DNA of 64,000 bases from Deltaproteobacteria bacterium (GCA_016792625.1 JAEUKK010000100.1:62001-126000); one strand, 5' to 3'; counted from the stretch's first letter, positions 41,249-49,839 are shown. Program-made: numbers and translations. Notes: generated by a model from the sequence alone, not told the origin.

Positions 41249-41778
41249 CCAGCCCCTCCCACGAGCTTGCGCTCGGCGCCCGCCTCGCCGCCGCCGGGGT
41301 GCCGCTGGGCCTCCCGGGCGCGCTCCTCGCCATGGTCGACGAGCTGCCTGCCGACGGGGGCCCCCGCCCCTGCCTCCGGGTCCTCGCCCCGTTGGGCGAC
41401 GGCGCGGCGCTCGCGGCCTGGTGCTCCGCCGGCGGCGAGGCCGAGCCGGCAGTGGTGCGCCGCGTCCCCCTCGATGAGCGCTTCGTGCTGGTCCTCGACG
41501 ACGGCGCGACCCGAGGCGCCGTGCTCACCTGGCTCCGCGAACACTACGGCCATGCCAACCTGTGCGCGCGGATGCTCCCGATGGATCAGGGGGTGAGCTG
41601 GTGGTGCTACGCGCTGTCCACGTCCTGGCTCGAAGACCTGCCCCACGCGCCGACCGAGCAGGAGGCGTTGGTGCGCGGCGCTGAGTGGCTGGCCGCGGGG
41701 CGCTGGGTGACGCGGACCCCGCAAGCGCCTCGGCCGCGGGTGGGTGGGCCACCGCCGCGCCAGAGGGGGCAAGGATGA
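41245..41778 (+). CDS. Hypothetical protein between regulator and recombinase
   Basis: 177 residues. The ATG at 41245 overlaps the XRE gene (ATGA) and the stop overlaps the recombinase ATG (ATGA), so translation is coupled on both sides. No family is recognised. Visible features are a segment rich in Leu, Ala and Gly (ALGARLAAAGVPLGLPGALLA), several Trp residues in the second half (VSWWCYALSTSWLEDLPHAP) and a basic, Pro-rich C-terminus. No signal peptide. Possibly a recombination accessory factor by position alone. Confidence 0.62.
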   Translation: MTSPSHELALGARLAAAGVPLGLPGALLAMVDELPADGGPRPCLRVLAPLGDGAALAAWCSAGGEAEPAVVRRVPLDERFVLVLDDGATRGAVLTWLREHYGHANLCARMLPMDQGVSWWCYALSTSWLEDLPHAPTEQEALVRGAEWLAAGRWVTRTPQAPRPRVGGPPPRQRGQG

Positions 41779-42490
41779 GCGGCACGACGGGAAAGGCGCA
41801 GCGGGTGGCGCTCTACGCCCGAGTCTCGACCACGGGGCACGGGCAGGACGTCGGCCTGCAGCTCGACGACCCGAAGCGAAGCGGAGGGGGGCGAAAGCCC
41901 GAGCGAAGCGAGGGACCGTACGGCTGCGGCAGGTCGCGGCACAGCGCGGCTGGACCGTCGTCGAGGAGTTCGTCGACGAGGGCATCAGCGGCGCGAAGGC
42001 CTCGCGGCCGGCCCTCGACCGGATGATGGAGGCCGCCCGCCTCGGCAAGATTGACGTGGTGGCCGTGTGGAAGCTCGACAGGTTGGGGCGGAGCTTGGCG
42101 AACCTGCTGAGCACGCTCGACGAGCTCGGGCACCACGGGGTCGGCTTCGTGAGCCTGCGGGACGCGGGCATCGACACGACATCGCCGGCGGGGCGGCTGT
42201 TGTTGCAGCTGATGGGGGCGTTTGCAGAGTTCGAGCGGGGGCTGATCCAGGAGCGGGTCAAGGCGGGGGTCGACCGGGCGCGCGCGAAGGGCGTGAAGTT
42301 CGGCCGCTCGAAGGTGGAAGTCGACCTTCGTCCGGCACTGGTGATGCTGGACGGGGGCCTCGGGCTCAAAGCGACCGCCAGCGCCCTGAAGGTGTCGACG
42401 ACGACGCTCCGCCGGCGCCTCGAAGAGGCAGGTGCATGGCCGCGGGTGGGTGCGGCAGGAGCCACGAGCGGGGCCTGCAGCGGAACGTAG
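41775..42490 (+). pseudogene. Serine recombinase (resolvase/invertase type), split by a 53-bp insert
   Basis: The first frame starts at ATG 41775 and encodes QRVALYARVSTTGHGQDVGL followed by QLDD, including the nucleophile Ser in YARVST. The remaining frame from 41924 reads LRQVAAQRGWTVVEEFVDEG, then VVAVWKLDRLGRSLANLLSTL, AFAEFERGLIQERVKAGVDR and a C-terminal helix-turn-helix (KATASALKVSTTTLRRRLEE). The two parts abut perfectly if bases 41871-41923 are removed, which gives a 220-residue resolvase of normal size. As it stands, the first frame ends at 42026 and the second lacks the catalytic Ser. It is last in an overlapping operon. A true break, removal of the insert, or frameshifting could each apply. 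Confidence 0.85.
41871..41923 (+). repeat. 53-bp hairpin element inserted in the recombinase gene
   Basis: The insert contains a perfect GGGC-GAAA-GCCC hairpin (41889-41900) with a GNRA-type loop. It is flanked by direct copies of GCGAAGCG (41876-41883 and 41903-41910), each followed by (G)AGGG, and ends in the palindrome CCGTACGG (41916-41923). Its length is not a multiple of three, so it shifts frame. Composition and symmetry differ from the coding sequence around it. No other copy was noticed in the window. Confidence 0.7.
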
Positions 42491-42505
42491 GCGGGCGGCC
42501 CGTGC

Positions 42506-42682
42506 TCAACGTGGCCGGCGCGCGACACGCTCAAGGACCTCCTTCGTGCTGAGCCGCAGTAGGCGCAGCTCTTCATCGGTCAGCACCCTGGGCCCGGGCG
42601 CGGCGGCCAGCCTCGCGTTCAACATCGCGGTCGCAGGCGTGACCGGGCCCGGCTTCGGCACGTCGTCTGAGCTGCCCTCCAT
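42506..42682 (-). CDS. Small hypothetical protein (58 aa), convergent to the recombinase
   Basis: The ATG at 42682-42680 has a strong GGAGG ribosome-binding site 5 bp upstream on the minus strand. The product begins MEGSSDDVPKPG and ends in a charged helix (RVLTDEELRLLRLSTKEVL) plus a basic tail. The frame extends upstream to 42961, but that portion is Arg/Pro-rich and lacks comparable start signals. No family is recognised. It could be a small antitoxin-like or regulatory protein, by size and position only. Confidence 0.5.
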   Translation of the reverse strand: MEGSSDDVPKPGPVTPATAMLNARLAAAPGPRVLTDEELRLLRLSTKEVLERVARRPR

Positions 42683-43020
42683 GCCACCTCCAGCTGCCGG
42701 CACCCTGCCTGCCCCGGTTCGGCACAGCGTAGCGCGTCCGGGCGGGCCGGCTCGCGTCTGGCCTGGCAACGCGAGAGCGCGCCGCCGCCGCGCCCCGGAC
42801 GGGGCCCGGAGCGCTTGATCGGCATGCTGCACGTCGATCCGGCGAATGTCGGCCGTCCCGCCTGGGGGCCGCCGGCAGGAAGGCGACAGGGGTGCCACAA
42901 GTCCCCCCTGAAAAAGGCCGCTCCGCGGGGTCCACAAGTGGTCCACCGCGGGGGTCCACAATGATATGACTTCGGTACACTTGTGACTTCAGGCACGGCA
43001 AACCAGGGGTGGCCTCAGGG
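42683..43020. promoter_or_regulatory. Gene-free region between the recombinase cassette and hsdR, with repeats
   Basis: 338 bp without a convincing gene. It should contain the promoter of the small minus-strand gene on its left and of hsdR on its right. The right half is unusually rich in CCACAA motifs (42895, 42932, 42956, and reversed at 42979). The AT-richer stretch at 42958-42990 is the likeliest hsdR promoter, though no clear -35/-10 pair was seen. Confidence 0.5.
42924..42985 (+). repeat. Direct and inverted repeats upstream of hsdR
   Basis: GGGGTCCACAA occurs exactly at 42927-42937 and 42951-42961. The first copy runs on into CCACAAGTGG, and the octamer CACAAGTG (42933-42940) recurs inverted as CACTTGTG at 42978-42985. 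Spacing of 24 bp between direct copies (about two helical turns) suits a protein-binding array, either an operator for the restriction operon or accessory sites for the neighbouring recombinase. Confidence 0.6.
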
Positions 43021-45345
43021 ATGAACAAGAAGTCCCTCACCGAGACCGAGATCTGCGACCGGTTCATCACCCCCGCCCTCCAGCGGGCCGGCTGGGACCC
43101 CCAGGTCCAGATCCGGCGCGAGTACAGCTTCACCGCCGGGCAGGTCCATGTGCGCGGCAAGGTCGCCGTCCGCGGCCAGCGCAAGCGCGCCGACTACCTG
43201 CTCTTCATCGACACGAACCTACCGCTGGCCGTGGTTGAGGCGAAGGACAATAAAGCCCCGGTCGGCGGCGGCATGCAGCAAGCGCTCGCCTACGCCGAGG
43301 CGCTCGACGTGCCCTTCGTGTTCACGAGCAACGGCGACGGCTTCGTCTTCCACGACCGCACGGGCAAGTCCGACCCGGTCGAGCGCACGCTCTCGCTCGA
43401 CGACTTCCCCAGCCCGACCGCCCTGTGGAGCCGGTACCGCGCCTGGAAGGGCCTGTCTGACGAGGTGGAGCGGGTGGTCCGCCAGCCCTTCCACGACGAC
43501 GGCAGCGGCAAAGAGCCCCGCTACTACCAGCGCATCGCCGTGCAGCGCACCGTCGAGGCCGTCGCCCGGGGTAAGCGGCGCATCCTGCTCACAATGGCCA
43601 CTGGCACGGGCAAGACCTACACCGCCTTCCAGATCATCTGGCGGCTGTGGAAGGCCGGCACGGTGAAGCGGGTGCTGTTCCTCGCCGACCGCAACGTGCT
43701 GGTCGACCAGACGCGCAACAAGGACTTCGCGCCCTTCGGCCCGGCGATGACCAAGGTGCAGCACCGGCTCATCGACAAGTCCTACGAGGTCTACCTCGCG
43801 CTCTACCAGGCAGTCAGCGGGATCGACGAGGAGAGCAACGTCTACAAGCAGTTCTCGCCGGAGTTCTTCGACCTGGTGGTGGTGGACGAGTGCCACCGCG
43901 GCTCGGCGCGCGAGGAGTCCGCGTGGCGCGACATCCTCGACTGGTTCGCGCCAGCCATCCAGCTCGGCCTGACGGCGACGCCGAAGGAGACCGCCGACAC
44001 CTCGACGCTCACCTACTTCGGCCTGCCGGTCTACACCTACACCCTCAAGGACGGCATCTCTGACGGCTTTCTCGCGCCCTACAAGGTGGTGCGCATCGAC
44101 CTCGACCGCGACCTGCAGGGCTGGCGGCCGACCGCGGGCATGCGCGACGACCTGGGCCAAGAGATCGAGGACCGCGTGTACAACCAGCGCGACATGGACC
44201 GCGTGCTGGTGCTCAACCAGCGCACGCGGACCGTGGCCGCCAAGCTCTGCGCCTACCTGCGCAGCACCGACGCCTACGGCAAGACCATCGTCTTCTGCGA
44301 GGACATCGACCACGCGAGCCGGATGCGGCAGGCGCTCATCAACGAGGTCGCCCGAGGCTGGCCCGATGAGCGCGACAACCTGAGCCGCTTCGTCGTGCAG
44401 ATCACCGGCGACAACGACGAGGGCAAGCGCGCACTGCACGACTTCATCCACCCCGAGCGGCGCTACCCGGTCATCGCGACCACGAGCAAGCTGCTGACCA
44501 CCGGGGTGGACGCCCAGACCTGCAAGCTCATCGTGCTCGACCAGCGCATCGAGAGCATGATTGAGTTCAAGCAGATCGTCGGCCGGGGCACCCGCATCCA
44601 CGAGGAGGCGGGCAAGCTCTGGTTCACGATCATGGACTTCAAGAAGGCCACCGAGCTCTTCGCCGACCCCGACTTCGATGGCGAGCCCCTGGTCATCTTT
44701 GAGCCCGAGCCCGAGGGCCCAGTCGCACCGCCCGAGCCAGAGGACGACGAGCCCGAAGCCCCGGCTCCAGAGGGCAGTGGGGCGATGCGCTACGTCGTGA
44801 GCGGCGTTGAGGTCGCCGTCCTCGCCGAGCGCGTGCAGTTCTACGGCGCCGACGGGCGCTTGGTGACGGAGTCGCTCAAGGACTACACCCGCAACGCCGT
44901 GCGCAAGAGCTACGACAGCCTCGATGACTTCCTCCGCCGCTGGTCGGCGGCCGACCGCAAGCAGACCGTGCTCGACGAGCTGGCCGCGCAGGGCGTGATG
45001 GTCGACGAGCTGCGCGAGCAGCTCGGGCGGGACCTCGACCCCTTCGACCTCGTCTGCCACGTCGCCTTCGACCGCCCGCCCCTCACCCGCCGCCAACGGG
45101 CCGAGGGTGTGCGCCAACGCGACGTCTACGCGCGGTTTGAGGGGAAGGCCCGTGCCGTTCTGGACGCGCTGCTCGACAAGTACGCGGACGAGGGCGTTCT
45201 GCCGGAGGAGACCGCCGTGCTGCGCAACCAGCCCTTTGACGGCATGGGCACGGTGGTAGAGCTGGTGCGGCTCTTCGGCGGTGGCGAGCGCTACCGCGAG
45301 ACGGTGCGGGAGATCGAAGCGGCGCTCTACAGCCAGGTCAGCTGA
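43021..45345 (+). CDS. hsdR: Type I restriction enzyme R subunit (HsdR, EcoEI-like)
   Basis: 774 residues from ATG 43021; a GTG four codons earlier is possible. The N-terminal nuclease domain shows Asp58 and Glu73-Ala-Lys75 (ADYLLFIDT, VVEAKDN) in PD-(D/E)xK form. The SF2 translocase has Walker A MATGTGKTY (192-200), the DECH box VVVDECHRG (289-292), LGLTATPKE, and motif VI around QIVGRGTRI. The C-terminal region (SLDDFLRRWSAADRKQ, FGGGERYRETVREIE) matches the EcoEI_R C-terminal domain that docks to HsdM. It is ATP-driven and cleaves DNA lacking the cognate methylation. An Ala/Pro/Glu-rich linker separates helicase and docking domains. All motifs intact. Confidence 0.95.
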   Translation: MNKKSLTETEICDRFITPALQRAGWDPQVQIRREYSFTAGQVHVRGKVAVRGQRKRADYLLFIDTNLPLAVVEAKDNKAPVGGGMQQALAYAEALDVPFVFTSNGDGFVFHDRTGKSDPVERTLSLDDFPSPTALWSRYRAWKGLSDEVERVVRQPFHDDGSGKEPRYYQRIAVQRTVEAVARGKRRILLTMATGTGKTYTAFQIIWRLWKAGTVKRVLFLADRNVLVDQTRNKDFAPFGPAMTKVQHRLIDKSYEVYLALYQAVSGIDEESNVYKQFSPEFFDLVVVDECHRGSAREESAWRDILDWFAPAIQLGLTATPKETADTSTLTYFGLPVYTYTLKDGISDGFLAPYKVVRIDLDRDLQGWRPTAGMRDDLGQEIEDRVYNQRDMDRVLVLNQRTRTVAAKLCAYLRSTDAYGKTIVFCEDIDHASRMRQALINEVARGWPDERDNLSRFVVQITGDNDEGKRALHDFIHPERRYPVIATTSKLLTTGVDAQTCKLIVLDQRIESMIEFKQIVGRGTRIHEEAGKLWFTIMDFKKATELFADPDFDGEPLVIFEPEPEGPVAPPEPEDDEPEAPAPEGSGAMRYVVSGVEVAVLAERVQFYGADGRLVTESLKDYTRNAVRKSYDSLDDFLRRWSAADRKQTVLDELAAQGVMVDELREQLGRDLDPFDLVCHVAFDRPPLTRRQRAEGVRQRDVYARFEGKARAVLDALLDKYADEGVLPEETAVLRNQPFDGMGTVVELVRLFGGGERYRETVREIEAALYSQVS

Positions 45346-45384
45346 CCGGCACCGGGCAGGGGCGGCGCTTGTTGTCCTCCCCCA

Positions 45385-45445
45385 TCATACTGGTGCCGCC
45401 GGCCGGCGCTTATTATACGAAGTCGCCGCCAGTTGTAATAGCATC
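45385..45445 (+). promoter_or_regulatory. AT-rich candidate promoter/operator upstream of fic
   Basis: In the 121-bp gap after hsdR lie two AT-rich blocks, GCTTATTATACG (45409-45419) and TTGTAATAGC (45433-45442), roughly inverted to one another about 13 bp apart. They stand out from the GC-rich surroundings. TGTAAT at 45434-45439 matches TATAAT at 5 of 6. They may form a separate promoter and an operator for the Fic protein's own winged-helix domain. Confidence 0.4.
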
Positions 45446-45466
45446 CGCCGCACCCGGGGAGCACCG

Positions 45467-46657
45467 ATGCCAGACCCTCGCCAGCCTGGGCCGCGCCTCG
45501 CTGGGCGCTGGGAGCGCCAAGAGTCTGGCTACCGCGCCTTCATCCCGGCAGACTTGCCGCCAGACCCGGCCCTCGAGCTTACCGTCGCTCTACTGCAGCG
45601 CCTCTCGGCCGCAGACCGCGCCCTGGGCCGGTTGGACGGCATCGCCACCACGCTGCCCAACCCCCGGCTCTTCGTGGCGATGTATGTGCGCCAAGAGGCA
45701 GTGTTGTCCTCGCAGATCGAAGGCACGCAGAGCACGTTGGAGGACCTGCTGGCCTTCGAGGCCGTCCCCTCGCCCGCCGAGGCGCCTGGCGACGTGGCCG
45801 AGGTCGTCCGCTACGTGCAGGCAATGGATCATGGGCTGCGCCGGCTGCCCGACTTCCCGCTCTGCCTGCGCCTGATTCGCGAGGTGCACGGGGTGCTGAT
45901 GGCAGAGGGCCGGGGCAGCGAGCGGGAGCCCGGTGAGTTTCGGCGCAGCCAAAACTGGATCGGCCCCGGCGGTTGCACCCTCAGGGACGCCACCTTCGTG
46001 CCTCCGCCTCCCCATGCGCTGATGGGCTGCCTGGGCAACCTCGAGAACTTCCTCCACGCGGGCGAGAGCTACCCTGCGCTGATCCAGGCAGCGCTGGTGC
46101 ATGCGCAGTTCGAGACCATTCACCCCTTCCTTGATGGGAACGGCCGCGTGGGGCGCCTGCTGGTCACGCTGTTTCTCTGCGAGCGCGGCATCCTCCACCA
46201 GCCCTTGCTCTACCTGTCGGTGTTCCTCAAGCGACACCGGGCCGAGTACTACGACCGGCTGACCGCGGTGCGCGCCCGCGGGGATTGGGAGGGCTGGGTC
46301 GACTTCTTTTTGCGCGGCGTGGCCGAGGTCAGCGACCAGGCCGCCCAGACCGCCGCGGAGATCCTCGCCCTGCGCGAGAGCGCCCGCGCCAAGGTGCGCA
46401 CACCCGCCGCACGCGAACTCATCGAGAAGGCCTTCGAGCACCCGGTGCTGTCGGTTCGCACTGCAGAGGGCTTGCTCGGCACGACCTTCGCCACCGCGAA
46501 CAAGGCCGTCGACGAGCTGGTCGAGGTGGGGCTGCTGCTTGAGGTCACCGGCCAGCGCCGCAACCGCCGCTACCACTTCGACCCCTACCTGCGGCTGTTT
46601 CGTGGCGACCCCGCCGACGTTGACACGCCACCGCCCGTCCACACCCACGTCCCCTGA
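45467..46657 (+). CDS. Fic-domain protein with N-terminal inhibitory helix and C-terminal winged helix
   Basis: 396 residues. The Fic_N region holds the inhibitory motif Ser81-xxx-Glu85-Gly86 (LSSQIEGTQST), placing it in the self-inhibited class II group. The catalytic motif HPFLDGNGRVGR spans residues 219-230 with His219 and both Arg/Gly/Asn residues intact, so AMP or related nucleotide transfer to a protein is expected. The C-terminus (VRTAEGLLGTTFATANKAVDEL, GLLLEVTGQRRNRRYHF) is a winged-helix DNA-binding domain. It lies between hsdR and hsdM, all on one strand, 12 bp before hsdM. Target unknown; autoregulation and control of the restriction system are plausible. Confidence 0.9.
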   Translation: MPDPRQPGPRLAGRWERQESGYRAFIPADLPPDPALELTVALLQRLSAADRALGRLDGIATTLPNPRLFVAMYVRQEAVLSSQIEGTQSTLEDLLAFEAVPSPAEAPGDVAEVVRYVQAMDHGLRRLPDFPLCLRLIREVHGVLMAEGRGSEREPGEFRRSQNWIGPGGCTLRDATFVPPPPHALMGCLGNLENFLHAGESYPALIQAALVHAQFETIHPFLDGNGRVGRLLVTLFLCERGILHQPLLYLSVFLKRHRAEYYDRLTAVRARGDWEGWVDFFLRGVAEVSDQAAQTAAEILALRESARAKVRTPAARELIEKAFEHPVLSVRTAEGLLGTTFATANKAVDELVEVGLLLEVTGQRRNRRYHFDPYLRLFRGDPADVDTPPPVHTHVP

Positions 46658-46669
46658 GCGCAGCCCGCG

Positions 46670-48187
46670 ATGTCCCTCTCGACCACCATCAAGTCCATCC
46701 AAGACATCATGCGCAAGGACGTCGGCGTCGACGGCGACGCGCAGCGCATCGGCCAGCTCGTCTGGATCTTGTTCCTCAAGATCTGGGACGACCGCGAGCA
46801 AGAGCTCGAGCTGCTCGATGATGGCTACAACTCGCCTCTGGTCGGCCTGCGGTGGACCAACGCCGAGGGCAAGCTGCAGCAGGCCCCCGACCTTCGCTGG
46901 CGGACCTGGGCCGCCGACCCCGAGGGCGCGACCGGCGACAAGCTGCTGCTGTTCGTCAATGATGTGCTCTTCCCGGCGCTTAAGGGCATGGACCCGGGCC
47001 CGCGCAGCGACGACCCTGCAGTCGAGGCCTTGCGCGGCCGCCGGGCGCTGGTGCGCTCGGTCTTCGAGGACGCCTACCAGTACATGAAGTCCGGCACGCT
47101 GCTGCGGCAGGTGCTCAACAAGATCCAAGAGTCGGTCGACTTCAACGACAGCAAGGCCCGCCACACCTTTGGCGACATCTACGAGCAGGTGCTCAAAGAC
47201 CTGCAGGGCGCGGGCAACGCCGGCGAGTACTACACGCCGCGCGCCGTGACCCAGTTTGCCGTCGACATGGTCAATCCCAAGCTCGGCGAGCTCATCCTCG
47301 ACCCGGCCTGCGGCACCGGCGGCTTCCTCGCCTGCGCCATCGAGCACGTGCGCAAGCGCGAGGTCAAGACGCCCGAGCATGAGGCGCGCCTGCAGGCCGC
47401 CGTGCGCGGCGTCGAGAAGAAGCCGCTGCCGCACCTGCTCGCCGTCACGAACATGATCGTGCACGGAATCGACGTGCCCTCGGGCCTGCGGCACGCCAAC
47501 ACGCTGGCCCGGCCCCTGCGTGAGGTCACCCAGAAGGACCGGGTGGACGTCATCCTGACGAACCCGCCCTTCGGCGGCATGGAAGAAGACGGGGTCGAGG
47601 ACAACTTCCCGCCCGACTTCCGCACCCGCGAGACGGCCGACCTCTTCCTCGTGCTCATCGTCGAGCTGCTCAAAGACGGCGGCCGGGCCGCGGTGGTGCT
47701 CCCCGATGGCACGCTCTTCGGCGAGGGGGTGAAGACCCGGGTCAAGGAGCGCCTGCTCGGCGCCTGCGACCTGCACACCATCGTGCGCATGCCCAAGGGC
47801 GTGTTTGCGCCCTACACCAGCATCCAGACCAACGTGCTCTTCTTCACCAAGGGCCGCCCGACCAAAGAGATCTGGTTCTACGAGCATCCCTACCCGCCGG
47901 GCGTGAAGTCCTACTCGAAGACCAAGCCCATGCGGGTCGAGGAGTTCGACGCCGAGAAAGCCTGGTGGACCGAGCGCAAAGAGACCCCCCAGGCCTGGCG
48001 GGTGCCCATCGAAGACGTGCGCGCACGCGGCTACAACCTTGACTTCAAGAATCCGAACGCGCCAGAGCATACGCACGAAGACCCCGACGTGCTGCTCGCC
48101 CGCTACCGCCAAGCCAGCGCCGCCGCAGCTGCCCTGCGCGAGCAGCTGCGCCAGGCGCTGGCCGCTGCGCTGGAGGGGCGGGAATGA
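46670..48187 (+). CDS. hsdM: Type I DNA methyltransferase M subunit (HsdM)
   Basis: 505 residues. The helical N-terminus (TTIKSIQDIMRKDVGVDGDAQ) is typical of HsdM. SAM-binding motif I is DPACGTGGF (211-219) and catalytic motif IV is NPPF (298-301, ILTNPPFGGMEEDG). YYTPRAVTQFAVDMV and MPKGVFAPYTSIQTNVLFF are further family blocks. It methylates adenine N6 at the bipartite site chosen by HsdS and is needed for restriction. It follows fic by 12 bp and overlaps hsdS by ATGA. Motifs are intact. Confidence 0.95.
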   Translation: MSLSTTIKSIQDIMRKDVGVDGDAQRIGQLVWILFLKIWDDREQELELLDDGYNSPLVGLRWTNAEGKLQQAPDLRWRTWAADPEGATGDKLLLFVNDVLFPALKGMDPGPRSDDPAVEALRGRRALVRSVFEDAYQYMKSGTLLRQVLNKIQESVDFNDSKARHTFGDIYEQVLKDLQGAGNAGEYYTPRAVTQFAVDMVNPKLGELILDPACGTGGFLACAIEHVRKREVKTPEHEARLQAAVRGVEKKPLPHLLAVTNMIVHGIDVPSGLRHANTLARPLREVTQKDRVDVILTNPPFGGMEEDGVEDNFPPDFRTRETADLFLVLIVELLKDGGRAAVVLPDGTLFGEGVKTRVKERLLGACDLHTIVRMPKGVFAPYTSIQTNVLFFTKGRPTKEIWFYEHPYPPGVKSYSKTKPMRVEEFDAEKAWWTERKETPQAWRVPIEDVRARGYNLDFKNPNAPEHTHEDPDVLLARYRQASAAAAALREQLRQALAAALEGRE

Positions 48188-49767
48188 CCCCGGCAGAGCT
48201 GATCGCGGCCTTTGACGTGCTGGCCGATGCTCCGGATGGGGTGAAGCGCCTGCGGGAGCTGGTACTGTCGCTGGCGGTTCGGGGGAAGTTGGTGGAGCAG
48301 GACCCCGCGGAAGAGCCTGCGTCGAACGCCACTTCGGTACAACGCCATGGCAGCGCGAAGCGTGTCGGGTCGAAAGGTCCAGGGGCAGGCGAGACCGCAG
48401 GGGGCGGACCGCACCCATTCGATACGGCCAACGACCTACTGCCTGGCTGGTGCAGGTACAGTCTTGACACACTGGGGACCGTCGGTCCACGCAACAAGGC
48501 GCCGGACGCAGCGGTGGTTGGCTTCCTGCCTATGGCAAACCTGCCGACCGACCTTCGCGCGACACCTCAAGTGGATACCCGCATATGGAGCGACGTAAAG
48601 AAAGGATACACACACGTTGCCGATGGCGATGTTGTAATCGCCAAAATCACCCCGTGCTTTCAGAACGGCAAAGGCTGCGTAGTTTCCGGCCTGCCCTCGG
48701 GGATCGGGGCAGCCACAACTGAGCTTCATGTGCTCCGCCCGAGCCTCGCGGTGGTCCTGCCAAACTACCTACTGATCTTCCTCAGAACGCCCGATTTCGT
48801 CGCCGGCGGGGTGGCGACCTTCACCGGCACCGCTGGTCAGCAGCGGGTGTCTACCGACTACTTCCGGGGTGTCAGCGTTCCTCTGCCGCCGCTCGCTGAA
48901 CAGCACCGCATCGTCGCCCGCGTTGACGAGCTGATGGACCTGCTCGACCAACTCGAAGCCGCCCGCACGGCGCGCGATGAGGTCCGGCGGGCGGCCCGGG
49001 ACGCGGCGCTGGCCGCGCTCAGGGACGCGCCGGACGCTGAGGCGGTCGAGGTGGCGTGGGGTCGCGTCAGCGACGCGATGGACGAGCTCTTCGTCGAGCC
49101 GGAGGATGTGGAGCCGCTGCGCCAGGCGGTGCTCGGGTTGGCGGTGCGGGGGCGGTTGGTTCCTTCGGTCACGGAGTCCCCAAGAGTCAAGGTGCGTGAA
49201 GTTGTGGAGTTCCTGAATGGCTACGCATTCAAGAGCGAATGGTACTCACCATCTGGGGTGCGCGTCGTTCGCAATCAGAACATTGGACATGGCAATGTCG
49301 ACTGGCGCCAGGGAAAGATGGTGCCGGAGCGGGTTGCAGCGGAGTTCCACCGCTTTGCCCTGTATGACGGAGACATAGTTCTGTCGCTGGACCGCCCCAT
49401 TATCAGCACCGGACTGAAGGTTGCTCGCATCAGGAGTCACGACCTACCCTGTTTGCTACTCCAACGTGTCGCTTGCCCCCGAGCGACGACGGGTGAACTG
49501 GTCGCTGACTACTTCTATACCTGGCTCCAGTCTCCAGAGTTTTCGTGCGCCATTGACCCTGGGCGGTCCAACGGTGTACCCCACATTTCGACACGCTCAA
49601 TAGAGGACATGGAACTACGCCTACCCTCAGTTGTTGAGCAGCATTGCATCGTATCCAAGGTTGAAGCACTGATGGCGATATGCGACACGCTCGTAAGCCG
49701 GCTCACGGTAGCCCGCGATCTGCATAGCCAGTTCTCCGCCGCAGCGGGCCACCGCTTCGACGTTTAG
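48184..49767 (+). CDS. hsdS: Type I specificity subunit (HsdS) with two target-recognition domains
   Basis: 527 residues, overlapping hsdM by 4 bp. Two half-repeats are visible: VKRLRELVLSLAVRGKLVEQ near the start and EPLRQAVLGLAVRGRLVPS in the middle, each leading to a target-recognition domain (about residues 80-240 and 335-515). Each domain ends in a conserved helix pair (LPPLAEQHRIVARVDELMDLL; LPSVVEQHCIVSKVEALMAIC), giving the internal pseudo-symmetry of HsdS. The recognition domains are markedly less GC-rich than the conserved helices, a mosaic pattern typical of domain exchange. Recognition sequence cannot be read from this. Confidence 0.93.
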   Translation: MTPAELIAAFDVLADAPDGVKRLRELVLSLAVRGKLVEQDPAEEPASNATSVQRHGSAKRVGSKGPGAGETAGGGPHPFDTANDLLPGWCRYSLDTLGTVGPRNKAPDAAVVGFLPMANLPTDLRATPQVDTRIWSDVKKGYTHVADGDVVIAKITPCFQNGKGCVVSGLPSGIGAATTELHVLRPSLAVVLPNYLLIFLRTPDFVAGGVATFTGTAGQQRVSTDYFRGVSVPLPPLAEQHRIVARVDELMDLLDQLEAARTARDEVRRAARDAALAALRDAPDAEAVEVAWGRVSDAMDELFVEPEDVEPLRQAVLGLAVRGRLVPSVTESPRVKVREVVEFLNGYAFKSEWYSPSGVRVVRNQNIGHGNVDWRQGKMVPERVAAEFHRFALYDGDIVLSLDRPIISTGLKVARIRSHDLPCLLLQRVACPRATTGELVADYFYTWLQSPEFSCAIDPGRSNGVPHISTRSIEDMELRLPSVVEQHCIVSKVEALMAICDTLVSRLTVARDLHSQFSAAAGHRFDV

Positions 49768-49839
49768 GAGCGCCGTTGCACCGCCCCCTCTCGCCCGCCG
49801 GCCCGGCAACCACCCAAGCCATACCTCGGACATCGCCGC

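Noticed and set aside
45411..45423. ATTATACGAAGT upstream of fic resembles half of a loxP site
   Set aside because: Only one 12-bp half matches, with no second arm or Cre-like recombinase in the window; an AT-rich promoter or operator explains it better.
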